Under the pieces are notes generated by a model. It was not told where the DNA came from. It did no database searches and saw nothing but the letters and a program-made list of their open reading frames with translations. DNA of 64,000 nt, from assembly GCF_030269685.1 (NCBI RefSeq), contig NZ_BSTT01000008.1:1-64000 (forward strand). The letters run 5' to 3'. The stretch's first letter is position 1; every line of letters starts with the position of its first letter. The stretch is from Actinomycetospora sp. NBRC 106378 (GTDB taxonomy: Bacteria > Actinomycetota > Actinomycetes > Mycobacteriales > Pseudonocardiaceae). Positions 15,834 through 24,957 of the stretch are shown here, piece by piece. The position numbers and the translations under genes were made by a program.

Positions 15834-16811
15834 GTGCGCGCCAGTCGGTTGCTCTCCGTGCTGCTGCTCCTGCAGACACGCGGGCGTATGACGGCGCGTG
15901 AGCTCGCCGACGAGCTCGAGGTCTCCATCCGCACGATCTACCGCGACATGGACGCGCTCGCGGAGTCCGGGGTGCCGGTCTACGCGGACCGGGGTCCCGA
16001 CGGCGGGTACTCGTTGCTCGAGGGCTGGAGCACCCGGCTGACGGGGATGTCGCCGGAGGAGGCGGACTCGCTCGCGCTGGCCGGCATGCCCTCCGCCGCG
16101 GCCGAGCTCGGGCTCGGGCGGGTGCTCGCGGCCGCCCAGCTCAAGGTCCACGCGGCGCTGCCGGACGAGCTCGCGGAGCGTTCGCGGCGGATCGCCGAGC
16201 GTTTCCACCTCGACGCCCCCGGCTGGTTCCGCGAGGCCGACCACGTGCCGACCCTGACCGGGATCGCCGACGCCGTGTGGAACCAGCGCGTGGTCCGCGT
16301 CCGCTACCGGCGCTGGGGCGACGAGGAGGTCGAACGGGAGCTCGAGCCGCTGGGCGTCGTGCTCAAGGCGGGGGTCTGGTACCTGGTGGCCCAGCCCTCC
16401 GGCGGCGGGGCGGCGCGGACGTACCGGGTGGCGCGGGTGCTCGCCTTCGAGACCCTCGACACCTACTTCGAGCGGCCCGACGACTTCGACCTGTTCCGTC
16501 ACTGGACCTCGTCCACCGAGTCGGTGACCGCCGTGCTCTACCAGGCCGAGGCCGCGGTCCGGCTCTCGCCGGGCGCGATGGAGCTGGCGCCGGTGGTGCT
16601 GCGACCCCACACCGCGCTGGCCCTCGCGGAGCGGTCCTGGCCGGTCGACGACGAGGGCTGGACCTGCGCGGTCATCCCCATGGAGTCGATCGCCGCCACC
16701 CGGTCGGAGCTCCTGGCGCTGGGCCCGGAGGTCGAGGTGGTGTCTCCTTCGACGCTGCGCGAGCAGATGGTCGACGCGGCGAAGGGGCTGGCGGCGCTCT
16801 ACGAGGCGTGA
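15834..16811 (+). CDS. HTH/WYL-domain transcriptional regulator (DeoR/PafBC type)
   Basis: A 325-residue regulator. An N-terminal winged helix-turn-helix covers residues 1-60 (RMTARELADELEVSIRTIYRDMDALAESGVPVY, with a GPDGGYSL wing). A WYL sensor domain follows from about 140 (VRVRYRRWGDEEVERELEPLGVVLKAGVWYLVA) and a WCX extension comes at the C-terminus. WYL proteins often sense ssDNA or nucleotides and control DNA damage or phage defence genes. Here the flanking AlkZ-like gene makes a repair link possible, which is inference only. The start is GTG at 15834. The palindromes on both sides of the YihY gene are its likely sites. Confidence 0.88.
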   Translation: MRASRLLSVLLLLQTRGRMTARELADELEVSIRTIYRDMDALAESGVPVYADRGPDGGYSLLEGWSTRLTGMSPEEADSLALAGMPSAAAELGLGRVLAAAQLKVHAALPDELAERSRRIAERFHLDAPGWFREADHVPTLTGIADAVWNQRVVRVRYRRWGDEEVERELEPLGVVLKAGVWYLVAQPSGGGAARTYRVARVLAFETLDTYFERPDDFDLFRHWTSSTESVTAVLYQAEAAVRLSPGAMELAPVVLRPHTALALAERSWPVDDEGWTCAVIPMESIAATRSELLALGPEVEVVSPSTLREQMVDAAKGLAALYEA

Positions 16812-17081
16812 TGACTCCCATGCGCCGCCCGAGCATCCGACCCGGCTGACCCCTGCGCGGGACGCGCACACTCCGGCCATCCGACTGTTCGACACGGGTG
16901 ACCCCGACGCGGGACGCACACGTTCGTGTGCGTGACGCGCAGCATTCCCCGCAGTCCTCGCTGCCTCGGATCACGGAGTGCGCGCCACGCACACCCGACG
17001 ATCACGACACACGGGAATCAACCTCCCTCCGCTACCGTCGACGGGGACGGTGGACGGGCCGCCGCGGGAACGGGGGGCGAC
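16812..17081. other. 270-bp intergenic region with repeated segments
   Basis: I see no gene. A segment with TGACCCC-TGCGCGGGACGC (about 16848-16865) is repeated as TGACCCC-GACGCGGGACGC (about 16899-16916). Directly after the second copy comes a perfect hairpin at 16914-16933. The rest has no recognisable signal apart from the GGGGGG-type ribosome site before 17082. Confidence 0.5.
16914..16933. terminator. Perfect 9-bp hairpin after the WYL gene
   Basis: ACGCACACG (16914-16922) and CGTGTGCGT (16925-16933) flank TT. It stands 100 bp downstream of the WYL regulator stop and could end its transcript or be an operator for the next gene. Confidence 0.5.
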
Positions 17082-17921
17082 GTGCCCGAACGCGACGAGA
17101 CGCCGACCGGACCCGAGCGGGCGGACGGGCGGGACGCATCGGTCCTCGCGCGCCCGACGGCGACCACCGACGCCCCCGAGGCGGACCCCGCACCCCGCCG
17201 CTCACGGTGGCGTCGGCAGTACTCCCCCGAGGAGATCGAGGCCGCGAAGGCGCAGTGGCGCGACATGCGCCCGTGGGAGAGCCCGATGGCGCGGGCCGAC
17301 AAGGTGCTGATCGGCTGCCTGGTCGGCGCGTTCGTCCTCGCGATGGCCACCCTCCCGCTGCGCCCGTTCCTGCTCGCGTCGCACCCGACGGCGCTGGCCG
17401 CGGTCACCGGCAGTTCCTCGGCGATCGGGGCCGGGGCGGCGTTCGCCCGGATCGGTCAGGCGGACCTGTGGCTGGTGATCGTCGCGGGCATCGTCGGGAA
17501 GATGAAGTTCGACTGGCTCTACTGGTGGGCGGGCCGCCGGTGGGGCGCGAAGGGCGTCAAGTTCTTCGTGCCGACCGACCGGGCGCAGCGGTTCGTCGAA
17601 CGGGTGCGGTCGTGGCCGATGTGGGCCCTGTTCCTGGTCGTCGTCGCCGCGTCCCTGCCCGGGGTCCCGTCGGTGCTGGCCTACCTGCTCGCCGGCCTCG
17701 CCGGCCTGTCCCTCGTCGGGTTCCTCGTGGCGAGCATCGTCGGCGCGGGCCTCATGACGGGCCTGGTCGCGGGCCTCGGCTACGCGTTGGGGCAGTCGGC
17801 GGTCGACGTGGTGCTGGTCGTCGACCGGTACGCGCTGTGGATCACGCTCGGCGTCGCCGTGGTCATCGCGGTCCAGGCCGGGCGGGCGCAGAACAAGCAG
17901 CGGGCCGCGGCGAAGGGGTGA
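17082..17921 (+). CDS. DedA/SNARE-associated-type membrane protein
   Basis: About 279 residues. The first ~75 residues are acidic and disordered, followed by RSRWRRQYSPEEIEAAKAQWRDMRPWESP. Four to five membrane helices follow. The order is LIGCLVGAFVLAMATL, a GAGAAFARIGQADLWLVIVAGIVGKMKFDWLYWWAGRRWG segment, and then pairs ending in ALWITLGVAVVIAVQAG. The conserved glycine and the WAGRRWG region between helices suggest the VTT/DedA fold (membrane lipid or proton handling). The similarity is moderate, so I do not assign a function. GTG at 17082 with a G-rich site was preferred to longer in-frame starts, which have no conserved sequence. Confidence 0.65.
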   Translation: MPERDETPTGPERADGRDASVLARPTATTDAPEADPAPRRSRWRRQYSPEEIEAAKAQWRDMRPWESPMARADKVLIGCLVGAFVLAMATLPLRPFLLASHPTALAAVTGSSSAIGAGAAFARIGQADLWLVIVAGIVGKMKFDWLYWWAGRRWGAKGVKFFVPTDRAQRFVERVRSWPMWALFLVVVAASLPGVPSVLAYLLAGLAGLSLVGFLVASIVGAGLMTGLVAGLGYALGQSAVDVVLVVDRYALWITLGVAVVIAVQAGRAQNKQRAAAKG

Positions 17922-17928
17922 CCACCGG

Positions 17929-18360
17929 TCACCGACCGCGCAGGGCCGACCAGACGCCCCGGACCACGCCGGAGACGGCAGCGCGGGTGACGTCGGCCCA
18001 GTCGAAGTAGTCGCGCCACAGCACGATGCGCCCGTCGCGCACCTCGAAGGTGCCGCAGACCCAGAACGCGATCCGGACGCGCCCCGCGATCGCCACGTCG
18101 GTGCGCTCGGTCAGCACGGTGGACCCGGTGGCCGCCAGCCGGTGGGTGTGGATCTCGAAGCCCGTGAGCGGGCGTGCCATCGACCCGAGCACGCGCAGCG
18201 TCGCCTCGCGGCCGTGGGCGGCCGGCAGGGAGACGTTCTGGTAGACGACGTCGGGGTCGAGGAGCTCTCCCACCGCGTCGACGTCGAGGCGGGCAAGGGC
18301 GGCGAGGAAGGTCTCGACGACCTGCGCCTCGGCGGTCGTGGGACTCGTGGGTGCGGTCAT
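17929..18360 (-). CDS. Limonene-1,2-epoxide hydrolase-like (NTF2-fold) protein
   Basis: A 143-residue cone-shaped NTF2-fold protein. The Arg-x-Asp pair of limonene-epoxide hydrolases appears in TERTDVAI (Arg86, Asp88), and the partner Asp is in LWRDYFD (Asp117). A small epoxide hydrolase activity, as in mycobacterial EphG, is therefore plausible. GRVRIAFWVCGTFEVRDGRI forms the central strands. It is convergent with the DedA-like gene (7 bp apart) and precedes clpC on the same strand, separated by a strong hairpin. It could instead be a non-enzymatic SnoaL-like protein. Confidence 0.7.
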   Translation of the reverse strand: MTAPTSPTTAEAQVVETFLAALARLDVDAVGELLDPDVVYQNVSLPAAHGREATLRVLGSMARPLTGFEIHTHRLAATGSTVLTERTDVAIAGRVRIAFWVCGTFEVRDGRIVLWRDYFDWADVTRAAVSGVVRGVWSALRGR

Positions 18361-18386
18361 ACGGATCCTGTGCCCACCACGCCGGA

Positions 18387-18434
18387 CACACGAACGCCCC
18401 GGCCACCACGAGGGTGACCGGGGCGTGTCGTGTG
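18387..18434 (-). terminator. Strong terminator downstream of clpC
   Basis: CACACGA-CGCCCCGG on the left pairs with CCGGGGCG-TCGTGTG on the right, with one small internal bulge and a loop of about 15 bp. It lies 10 bp after the clpC stop on the minus strand, between clpC and the epoxide hydrolase-like gene. Confidence 0.8.
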
Positions 18435-18443
18435 CGGAGCGGA

Positions 18444-20984
18444 CTACTCCGAGGCCGTCGCGACCTCAGGGGTGTCCGGCACCGGGGTGGGCTTGGCCTC
18501 GCCCCGGAACGTGAACTTGGCCGACTCCGGAGCGGGCTTGGTGACGCCCTTGTCGTCGAGCTCGGGGGTCCAGCCCTCGACGTCGACGAGCACGATCTGG
18601 CCGGGCTCGATCTCCCCGAACAGGATCTTCTCCGAGAGCTGGTCCTCGATCTCCCGCTGGATGGTGCGGCGCAGCGGACGGGCACCGAGCACGGGGTCGA
18701 AACCGCGCTGCGCGAGCAGCTTCTTCGCGGCGTCGGTGAGCTCGATGGACATGTCCTTGTTCTGCAGCTGCTTCTCGGTGCGGCCGATCATCAGGTCGAC
18801 CATCTGCACGATCTCGTTCTCGCGCAGCTGGTGGAACACGACGATGTCGTCGATGCGGTTGAGGAACTCGGGACGGAAGTGCTTCTTCAGCTCGTCCGTG
18901 ACCTTGTTCTTCATGCGCTCGTAGTTCGACGACGTGTCGGCACCGGACTGGAAGCCCAGGCCGACGGCCTTCGAGATGTCCTGGGTACCGAGGTTCGACG
19001 TGAACACGATGACCGTGTTCTTGAAGTCGACGACGCGACCCTGACCGTCGGTCAGGCGGCCGTCCTCGAGCACCTGCAGGAGGGTGTTGTAGACCTCCGA
19101 GTGGGCCTTCTCGATCTCGTCGAAGAGGACCACCGAGAACGGCTTGCGGCGCACCTTCTCGGTGAGCTGGCCGCCCTCCTCGTAGCCGACGTACCCGGGA
19201 GGGGCACCGAAGAGCCGCGAGGCGGTGTAGCGGTCGTGGAACTCGCCCATGTCGATCTGGACGAGCGCGTCGTCGTCACCGAACAGGAACTCGGCGAGCG
19301 CCTTGGTCAGCTCGGTCTTCCCGACGCCCGAGGGCCCCGCGAAGATGAACGACCCCGACGGACGCTTCGGGTCCTTGAGGCCGGCCCGCGTGCGGCGCAT
19401 CGACTGGGAGACCGACCGGACGGCCTCCTCCTGTCCGATGATCCGCTTGTGGAGCTCGTCCTCCATGCGGAGCAGACGGGTCGTCTCCTCCTCGGTGAGC
19501 TTGAAGACGGGGATGCCGGTCCAGTTGGCCAGCACCTCGGCGATCAGCTCGTCGTCCACCTCGGCGACGACGTCGAGGTCACCGGACTTCCACTGCTTCT
19601 CGCGCTCGGACTTCTGGCCGAGGAGCTGCTTCTCCTCGTCGCGCAGGCGCGCGGCCTTCTCGAAGTCCTGCGCATCGATCGCCGACTCCTTCTCACGACG
19701 CACGTCGGAGATCTTCTCGTCGAACTCGCGCAGGTCCGGCGGCGCGGTCATGCGACGGATGCGCATGCGGGCGCCGGCCTCGTCGATCAGGTCGATCGCC
19801 TTGTCCGGGAGGAACCGGTCGTTGATGTAGCGGTCGGCCAGGGTGGCCGCCGCGACCAGCGCCGGGTCGGTGATGGAGACGCGGTGGTGCGCCTCGTACC
19901 GGTCGCGCAGGCCCTTGAGGATCTCGATGGAGTGCGCCACCGAGGGCTCCCCCACCTGGATCGGCTGGAAGCGGCGCTCGAGCGCGGCGTCCTTCTCGAC
20001 GTGCTTGCGGTACTCGTCGAGCGTCGTCGCGCCGATGGTCTGCAGCTCGCCGCGGGCCAGCATCGGCTTGAGGATCGAGGCGGCGTCGATCGCGCCCTCG
20101 GCGGCACCGGCACCCACGAGGGTGTGGAGCTCGTCGATGAACAGGATGATGTCGCCGCGGGTGCGGATCTCCTTGAGGACCTTCTTCAGGCGCTCCTCGA
20201 AGTCACCGCGGTAGCGCGAGCCCGCCACGAGCGACCCGAGGTCGAGCGTGTAGAGCTGCTTGTCCTTCAGCGTCTCGGGGACCTCGCCCTTGACGATGGC
20301 CTGCCCGAGGCCCTCGACGACGGCGGTCTTGCCGACGCCGGGCTCGCCGATGAGGACCGGGTTGTTCTTGGTCCTCCGGGAGAGGACCTGCATGACCCGC
20401 TCGATCTCCTTCTCCCGGCCGATGACCGGGTCCAGCTTGCCCTCGCGGGCGGACTGGGTGAGGTTGCGACCGAACTGGTCGAGCACGAGCGACGACGACG
20501 GCGTGCCCTCGCCGCGCTGGCCGCCGGACTCCGCGGGCTCCTTGCCCTGGTAGCCCGAGAGCAGCTGCAGCACCTGCTGGCGCACGCGGTTGAGGTCCGC
20601 GCCGAGCTTGACGAGGACCTGGGCGGCGACGCCCTCGCCCTCACGGATCAGCCCGAGCAGGATGTGCTCGGTGCCGATGTAGTTGTGGCCGAGCTGCAGC
20701 GCCTCGCGCAGCGACAGCTCCAGCACCTTCTTGGCGCGCGGGGTGAACGGGATGTGCCCCGAGGGGGCCTGCTGACCCTGGCCGATGATCTCCTCGACCT
20801 GCTGGCGCACGCCCTCGAGGGCGATGCCCAGCGACTCGAGGGCCTTGGCGGCAACGCCCTCGCCCTCGTGGATCAGTCCGAGCAGGATGTGCTCGGTCCC
20901 GATGTAGTTGTGGTTGAGCATCCGGGCCTCTTCTTGGGCCAGGACGACCACCCGCCTCGCGCGGTCGGTGAACCTCTCGAACAT
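18444..20984 (-). CDS. clpC: ATP-dependent Clp protease ATPase subunit ClpC
   Basis: An 846-residue Hsp100 unfoldase that feeds proteins to the ClpP protease. The N-domain ([20 protein letters not shown]) contains two Clp_N repeats up to ~145. AAA+ module 1 has Walker A GEPGVGKT near 215, a UVR-type middle segment ([20 protein letters not shown]) lies near 420-455, and AAA+ module 2 has Walker A GPSGVGKT near 550 plus the LGF/GFxxG-type ClpP loop region. Length matches mycobacterial ClpC1. The ATG at 20984 has AGGAGTGACGA. The 5' leader includes a short perfect hairpin. Confidence 0.98.
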   Translation of the reverse strand: MFERFTDRARRVVVLAQEEARMLNHNYIGTEHILLGLIHEGEGVAAKALESLGIALEGVRQQVEEIIGQGQQAPSGHIPFTPRAKKVLELSLREALQLGHNYIGTEHILLGLIREGEGVAAQVLVKLGADLNRVRQQVLQLLSGYQGKEPAESGGQRGEGTPSSSLVLDQFGRNLTQSAREGKLDPVIGREKEIERVMQVLSRRTKNNPVLIGEPGVGKTAVVEGLGQAIVKGEVPETLKDKQLYTLDLGSLVAGSRYRGDFEERLKKVLKEIRTRGDIILFIDELHTLVGAGAAEGAIDAASILKPMLARGELQTIGATTLDEYRKHVEKDAALERRFQPIQVGEPSVAHSIEILKGLRDRYEAHHRVSITDPALVAAATLADRYINDRFLPDKAIDLIDEAGARMRIRRMTAPPDLREFDEKISDVRREKESAIDAQDFEKAARLRDEEKQLLGQKSEREKQWKSGDLDVVAEVDDELIAEVLANWTGIPVFKLTEEETTRLLRMEDELHKRIIGQEEAVRSVSQSMRRTRAGLKDPKRPSGSFIFAGPSGVGKTELTKALAEFLFGDDDALVQIDMGEFHDRYTASRLFGAPPGYVGYEEGGQLTEKVRRKPFSVVLFDEIEKAHSEVYNTLLQVLEDGRLTDGQGRVVDFKNTVIVFTSNLGTQDISKAVGLGFQSGADTSSNYERMKNKVTDELKKHFRPEFLNRIDDIVVFHQLRENEIVQMVDLMIGRTEKQLQNKDMSIELTDAAKKLLAQRGFDPVLGARPLRRTIQREIEDQLSEKILFGEIEPGQIVLVDVEGWTPELDDKGVTKPAPESAKFTFRGEAKPTPVPDTPEVATASE

Positions 20985-21027
20985 TCGTCACTCCTGACTG
21001 CTGCGCCGGCGGACACCCGCGCACTCC

Positions 21028-21048
21028 CCCGTCGTCACCGACGACGGG
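21028..21048 (-). promoter_or_regulatory. Perfect hairpin in the clpC leader
   Basis: CCCGTCGTC (21028-21036) and GACGACGGG (21040-21048) flank ACC. It lies 44-64 bp before the clpC start codon and may be an operator or an mRNA leader stem. I see no canonical HAIR or ClgR site that I could call with confidence. Confidence 0.5.
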
Positions 21049-21100
21049 CCCGCGGACCCTGGCTGATGCTCACACCGTGACCGAGCACCGTAGGACCATC

Positions 21101-21325
21101 CTAGTCGCCGGGACCGACACCCACCGGTGTCGGCGGTTGCCGCACCGTGACGCCAGCCACGTCGAACCGGGATGACCGGTTCTGCTCGCACGGCCACCAC
21201 TCGTGACCGTGCTCGGTCCAACGATGCCCGTTCCACCGCTGTTCCGGGAAGGCGTTCGCTACCGGAGAAACACCGGATCGTGCGACGGTCGCCGAATTCC
21301 GGCCTCCCGCGCGCAGATGCTGCAC
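21101..21325 (-). CDS. Possible small Trp-rich protein upstream of clpC
   Basis: A 74-residue reading frame with a GTG start (VQHLRAGG...), on the same strand as clpC and ending 116 bp before it. The middle is unusual for a random frame: RWNGHRWTEHGHEWWPCEQ, with four Trp and three His in 19 residues and one Cys. Third codon positions are fairly GC-rich across it. No ribosome site or family is recognised. It might be a real small zinc- or ligand-binding protein, or an accident in the clpC upstream region. Confidence 0.3.
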   Translation of the reverse strand: MQHLRAGGRNSATVARSGVSPVANAFPEQRWNGHRWTEHGHEWWPCEQNRSSRFDVAGVTVRQPPTPVGVGPGD

Positions 21326-21351
21326 GCGGCGCACGGTTTCCCGACGTCGGG

Positions 21352-22026
21352 TCACGCGACGACCTCCGGCTCGGTCACCCGGCGGCGGCTCACCGGCAGG
21401 ACCGCGGAGAACCACACCAGCCAGACCAGCCCGCCGAAACGCACGACCGGCAGCAGGTACTGCAACGGCCCCACCACCAGCCCGAGGACCGCGAGCACGG
21501 ACACTGCGGCCAGGACGAGCCCGGCCCACGCGAGGCCGCGCGGGACGAGACCCACGAGCAGCGTCGGCACCGAGCACCCGGCCATGAGCAGCCCGAACAT
21601 CACCACGAAGGCCGGTCCGCCGAGCGCGAGGGAGAGGGCGTCCAACCCGGTGACGGCAGCCTCCCCACCCGGCACGGCCGCCGCCCCGGCCGCCCACTGC
21701 GCGGCCCCGGACACGGCCAGGACGGCCGCGCCGAGGAGACCGCCGGCCAGCCCCAGGGTCGGGCCGGCGACCCGGAGCCCGAGCCGGTGCAGCCGGTGGT
21801 GGACCGCGGCGACCCACACCGCGAAGGGCGCGGCGGAGCCGAGGAGGGCGAGCGCGGAGAGCTGGAGCGCGACGGGGTGGTCGCGCAATACCGCGAGGGT
21901 CGTCGTCGGGTCGGCGCCCGGTCGGGTCCCCGGGTGCAGCACGCCGGCCGCGACGGTGAGGGCGGCCCAGGCGAGGGCGGGCGCGAGCAGGGGCGGCCCG
22001 CCGCGGCGGGCGTGGGGCGAGGACAT
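21352..22026 (-). CDS. Membrane protein (six predicted helices), divergent from MarR regulator
   Basis: A 224-residue polytopic membrane protein with about six helices (LLAPALAWAALTVAAGVLH, LALLGSAAPFAVWVAAVHH, TLGLAGGLLGAAVLAVSG, FVVMFGLLMAGCSVPTLLV and two more). It ends in a basic RRRVTEP tail. The arrangement resembles DUF4386/DUF998-type proteins of unknown function. It is divergently transcribed from a MarR-family gene across an 81-bp gap. MarR regulators commonly control the divergent neighbour, so the protein may be inducible, perhaps by a small hydrophobic compound. ATG at 22026. Confidence 0.7.
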   Translation of the reverse strand: MSSPHARRGGPPLLAPALAWAALTVAAGVLHPGTRPGADPTTTLAVLRDHPVALQLSALALLGSAAPFAVWVAAVHHRLHRLGLRVAGPTLGLAGGLLGAAVLAVSGAAQWAAGAAAVPGGEAAVTGLDALSLALGGPAFVVMFGLLMAGCSVPTLLVGLVPRGLAWAGLVLAAVSVLAVLGLVVGPLQYLLPVVRFGGLVWLVWFSAVLPVSRRRVTEPEVVA

Positions 22027-22052
22027 GGCGAGCCTTCCGACGAGTCATCGTT

Positions 22053-22061
22053 ACAAGTTGT
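22053..22061. promoter_or_regulatory. Candidate MarR operator
   Basis: The palindrome ACAAGTTGT lies in the short divergent gap, flanked by two direct copies of GTCATCGT (about 22045 and 22060). The region is AT-richer than its surroundings. This is the expected place for the MarR repressor site. Confidence 0.4.
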
Positions 22062-22107
22062 CATCGTCTCTGCTCGTCATGGTTTGTCAAGGGCTATCGT
22101 TCGCCGG

Positions 22108-22569
22108 GTGGACCGCCCCTCCGGAGCCGCCTTCCTGCTCACCCAGCTCGGCACCCACGCCGCCCGACGCTTCGGCGAGCGGGTGGCCGCCGTCGACCTG
22201 ACTCCCCCGCAGGCCGGGCTCCTCCGGGCGGTGGCCCGCGAGCCGGGCCGCAGCCAGCAGGTGCTCGCCGACCGGCTCGGCACGCCGGCCACCCGGCTGG
22301 TCGCCCTGGTCGACGCGCTGGAGCAGCGGGGCGCGCTCGAACGGCGCCGCAACCCCGACGACCGCCGCCTGTACGCCGTGCACCTCACCGAGGCGGGCGA
22401 GGACCTGGTCCGCGACCTCGGCCGCCTCGCCACCGAGCACGAGGACGCGCTGCTCGCGACGCTCGACGTCGACGAACGCCGCACCCTGGCCGACCTGCTC
22501 GGCCGGGTCGCGGCCGCCGAGGGCCTCACCCCGGGCGTGCACCCGGGCTACCGGGACCTGTCGTCGTGA
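22108..22569 (+). CDS. MarR-family transcriptional regulator
   Basis: A 153-residue winged-helix regulator. The MarR core reads LTPPQAGLLRAVAREPGRSQQVLADRLGTPATRLVALVDALEQRGALERRRNPDDRRLYAVHLTEAG, including the DDRR wing. The short N-terminal helix serves dimerisation. It starts at GTG 22108 and its stop overlaps the GTG of the amidotransferase gene as GTGA, so the two proteins are made together. It most likely represses the divergent membrane protein gene and its own operon. Confidence 0.9.
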   Translation: MDRPSGAAFLLTQLGTHAARRFGERVAAVDLTPPQAGLLRAVAREPGRSQQVLADRLGTPATRLVALVDALEQRGALERRRNPDDRRLYAVHLTEAGEDLVRDLGRLATEHEDALLATLDVDERRTLADLLGRVAAAEGLTPGVHPGYRDLSS

Positions 22570-23168
22570 CCCGCACCCTCGTGGTCGGCCACGAGCGGAC
22601 GGCGGGCCTCGGCGGGCTGGAACTCGGCGACGTCACCTGGTGCACCGCCCACCCCGGCACCGACGTGGTCTTCCCCGACCCGACACCCGACGACCTGGTC
22701 GTCGTCCTCGGCGCGCCGTGGCCGCGGTCGGCGATGGACTGGCTCGACCGGGAGCGGGCCTTCCTGACGACGGCCCACGACGCCGGGGCCCGGGTGCTCG
22801 GGATCTGCTTCGGCGCCCAGCTCGTCGCGGAGGTGCTCGGAGGGCGCGTGCGCCGGCTGGACGAACCGCGGGTCGGCTGGTTCCCGGTCGTCCCGCACGA
22901 CGAGCGCATCGCCCCCGGCCCGTGGTTCTCCTGGCACGCCGACCAGCTCGACCCGCCGTCGGGAAGCACCGTCCTCGCGACCGACGACGCCGGCGTCGCC
23001 GCCTTCCGCCACGGCCGCTGGAGCGGCGTGCAGTTCCATCCCGAGATGACCCCGGCGCTGCTGGAGCGCTGGACCGTTCCCGACGACGGGCTGCGGGCCG
23101 CGACCGCGCGGCACGCTCCTGCCGCCGTCGCCGCCGCTCCGGGCCTGCTGGACGCGCTGCTCGCGTGA
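22566..23168 (+). CDS. Class I glutamine amidotransferase-like protein
   Basis: A 200-residue stand-alone GATase1 domain. The triad is visible: nucleophile Cys81 in LGICFGAQLVAEVLGG, His158 and Glu160 in VQFHPEMT. FSWHADQL replaces the frequent sHxD segment. The partner that would accept ammonia is not encoded nearby. Related stand-alone proteins include gamma-glutamyl hydrolases of amines and GMP-synthase-like amidotransferases. The gene is translationally coupled to the upstream MarR regulator and convergent with the GT39 gene, ending 1 bp before its stop. Confidence 0.8.
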   Translation: MTRTLVVGHERTAGLGGLELGDVTWCTAHPGTDVVFPDPTPDDLVVVLGAPWPRSAMDWLDRERAFLTTAHDAGARVLGICFGAQLVAEVLGGRVRRLDEPRVGWFPVVPHDERIAPGPWFSWHADQLDPPSGSTVLATDDAGVAAFRHGRWSGVQFHPEMTPALLERWTVPDDGLRAATARHAPAAVAAAPGLLDALLA

Positions 23169-23169
23169 C

Positions 23170-24954
23170 TCAGGGACGGGTCGCGTCGGCGGGGAGGCAG
23201 ACGTGCACCTGGAAGGTCGGGTCCACCGACCGCTGCGCCCGGCAGTGCTGCGCGATCCAGACCAGGCGCGGATCGGTGCTCGGGAAGGAGAGCACGACGT
23301 GGAAACGACCCGCGGCCACGTCGTCGCGCAGCTGGTCGAGGGTGGGCGTCGGGCCGGTGCCGGTGAACCCGCCGATCGGCAGGACCTCCTCGCCGGTGGG
23401 GTAGGCGAACACCGAGGCCACCGCGGCCGACTGCACCGCCATGAGGTCCGGCGCACCCGCCCGCGAGCGCTCGATCCCGGGCAGCGTGCCCGCCGCCAGC
23501 CGCGGCGCCGCGACCAGGAGCACCCGCACGGCGCGGACCTCGCGGGCCGGTTCGTAGGGCGTGTCGAAGGCGCCGCCGCCGAGGGCGAGCAGCCAGCCGG
23601 TCGCCGCGACCGGGAGGACGAGGAGCGCCACCGACGCGGTCACGAGCGCGCCCCGGCGGGCGGTGACGAGGAGGCCGACCGCGACCAGGCCCACCACCGC
23701 GGCGGCGACCACCGGGGTCACGAGCGGGTGCTCGGAGCGCAGGACGAGGGCCGCGCCGTAGGCGATCGTCCCGACGACGGCCGCCGCGGCGGCGAGCCGG
23801 GCACCCGGTCGCTCCCGGGCCTCGACCAGGTGCGCGAACGCCGTGCCGAGGAGTCCGGCGATCGCCGGGGCCAGAGTGGCGACGTAGTAGACGTTGATCA
23901 CCGCGCCGGCACTGAAGGCGACGCCGTAGACGAGCAGCCACAGTCCGAACAGCAGGTAGGCGGCGCGGAGCGGATCGGTCCGGGGCGCGCGACGGACCGC
24001 CCACAGCCCGACGACCAGCGCGACGAGCGCCGTGGGCGCCAGCCAACCGGTCGCCCGCCCGAGGTCACCGACGAACAGGCGCAGCACCGACGGGCCCTCG
24101 CCACCGGTCCCGGGCGCCGTCAGGGCGAGCCCCTGCCCCGCGAGCTCCTGGAGCGGGTTCTGCGCCCCGAGCCGCCCCAGCCCGTTGTAGACGAACACCT
24201 GCGTGAGCTCGGAGTCGTCGCTGCTGCCGTCCACCCAGGGGCGGGCCCCGCCCGGGACCAGCGAGACGACCGCGAGCCAGGCGAGGGACACGGCGGCGGT
24301 CACGACCCCGCCGACCGCGGTCGCCGTGAGCCGGCGACCCGGCGACACCGGGGCCGCCACCAGGAACGCGAGCGCCAGGGCCGGCAGCACCAGCCACGCG
24401 GCGAGCATCTTCGCCTGGAACGCGAGACCGACGGCGAGGCCCGCCAGCGCGAGCCAGGGCATCGGCCGCTCGGTGCGCAGGGCCCGGGCCACGGCCCAGG
24501 CCGCGGTCACGAGGAGCAGGATCATCAGCGGGTCGGCCACGTTGCCCCGCGCGACCGCGACCGCCGCCGGGCTCACGGCGAGGACGAACGCCGCGACGAC
24601 CCCCGCCGCCGGAGCGCCCGTCAGCGCCCGGACCGCGACCGCGAGGACGACCACGGCCAGCACCATCTCGACGACCTGCGGGAGCACCATCGCCACGGGC
24701 GACGGTCCCGCCACGGCGACGACGGCGGCCTGCACCCAGTAGGCCCCGGGCAGCTTGTCCATGGTCAGGGTGGCGGCCGGGTCGAAGGCCCCGAACCAGA
24801 ACGCGTGGCCGCTCCCGGCCATCGACCGCACCGACGCCTCGTAGTACGGCTCGAGCGGGTCCCGCGCGATCCCCCACGCCCCGCACACCGCGGCGAGCGC
24901 CGCCGCCCCGACGACGGCGATCCACCAGGCCCGCGTGCTCCGCTCGTCGCCCAT
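23170..24954 (-). CDS. GT39-family polyprenyl-phosphate sugar transferase-like membrane protein
   Basis: A 594-residue membrane glycosyltransferase of the ArnT/PMT type, expected to transfer a sugar from a polyprenyl-phosphate donor on the outer face of the membrane. The first loop carries the conserved acidic motif DPLEPYYEASVRSM and the family's FDPAATLTMDKLPGAYWVQ segment. About eleven helices follow, then a ~110-residue extracytoplasmic domain (from EPAREVRAVR) ending in DPTFQVHVCLPAD. The acceptor is unknown. It starts 3 bp after a MarR-type gene on the same strand, so the two form an operon. Confidence 0.85.
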   Translation of the reverse strand: MGDERSTRAWWIAVVGAAALAAVCGAWGIARDPLEPYYEASVRSMAGSGHAFWFGAFDPAATLTMDKLPGAYWVQAAVVAVAGPSPVAMVLPQVVEMVLAVVVLAVAVRALTGAPAAGVVAAFVLAVSPAAVAVARGNVADPLMILLLVTAAWAVARALRTERPMPWLALAGLAVGLAFQAKMLAAWLVLPALALAFLVAAPVSPGRRLTATAVGGVVTAAVSLAWLAVVSLVPGGARPWVDGSSDDSELTQVFVYNGLGRLGAQNPLQELAGQGLALTAPGTGGEGPSVLRLFVGDLGRATGWLAPTALVALVVGLWAVRRAPRTDPLRAAYLLFGLWLLVYGVAFSAGAVINVYYVATLAPAIAGLLGTAFAHLVEARERPGARLAAAAAVVGTIAYGAALVLRSEHPLVTPVVAAAVVGLVAVGLLVTARRGALVTASVALLVLPVAATGWLLALGGGAFDTPYEPAREVRAVRVLLVAAPRLAAGTLPGIERSRAGAPDLMAVQSAAVASVFAYPTGEEVLPIGGFTGTGPTPTLDQLRDDVAAGRFHVVLSFPSTDPRLVWIAQHCRAQRSVDPTFQVHVCLPADATRP

Positions 24955-24957
24955 CGC

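Noticed and set aside
18174..21080. A 968-residue plus-strand frame
   Set aside because: It mirrors clpC, and its Leu/Val/Asp pattern is the complement of clpC codons.
21240..21275. Possible ClgR-type site upstream of clpC
   Set aside because: TTCGCTACCGGAG resembles only part of the consensus and is ~265 bp from the start codon.
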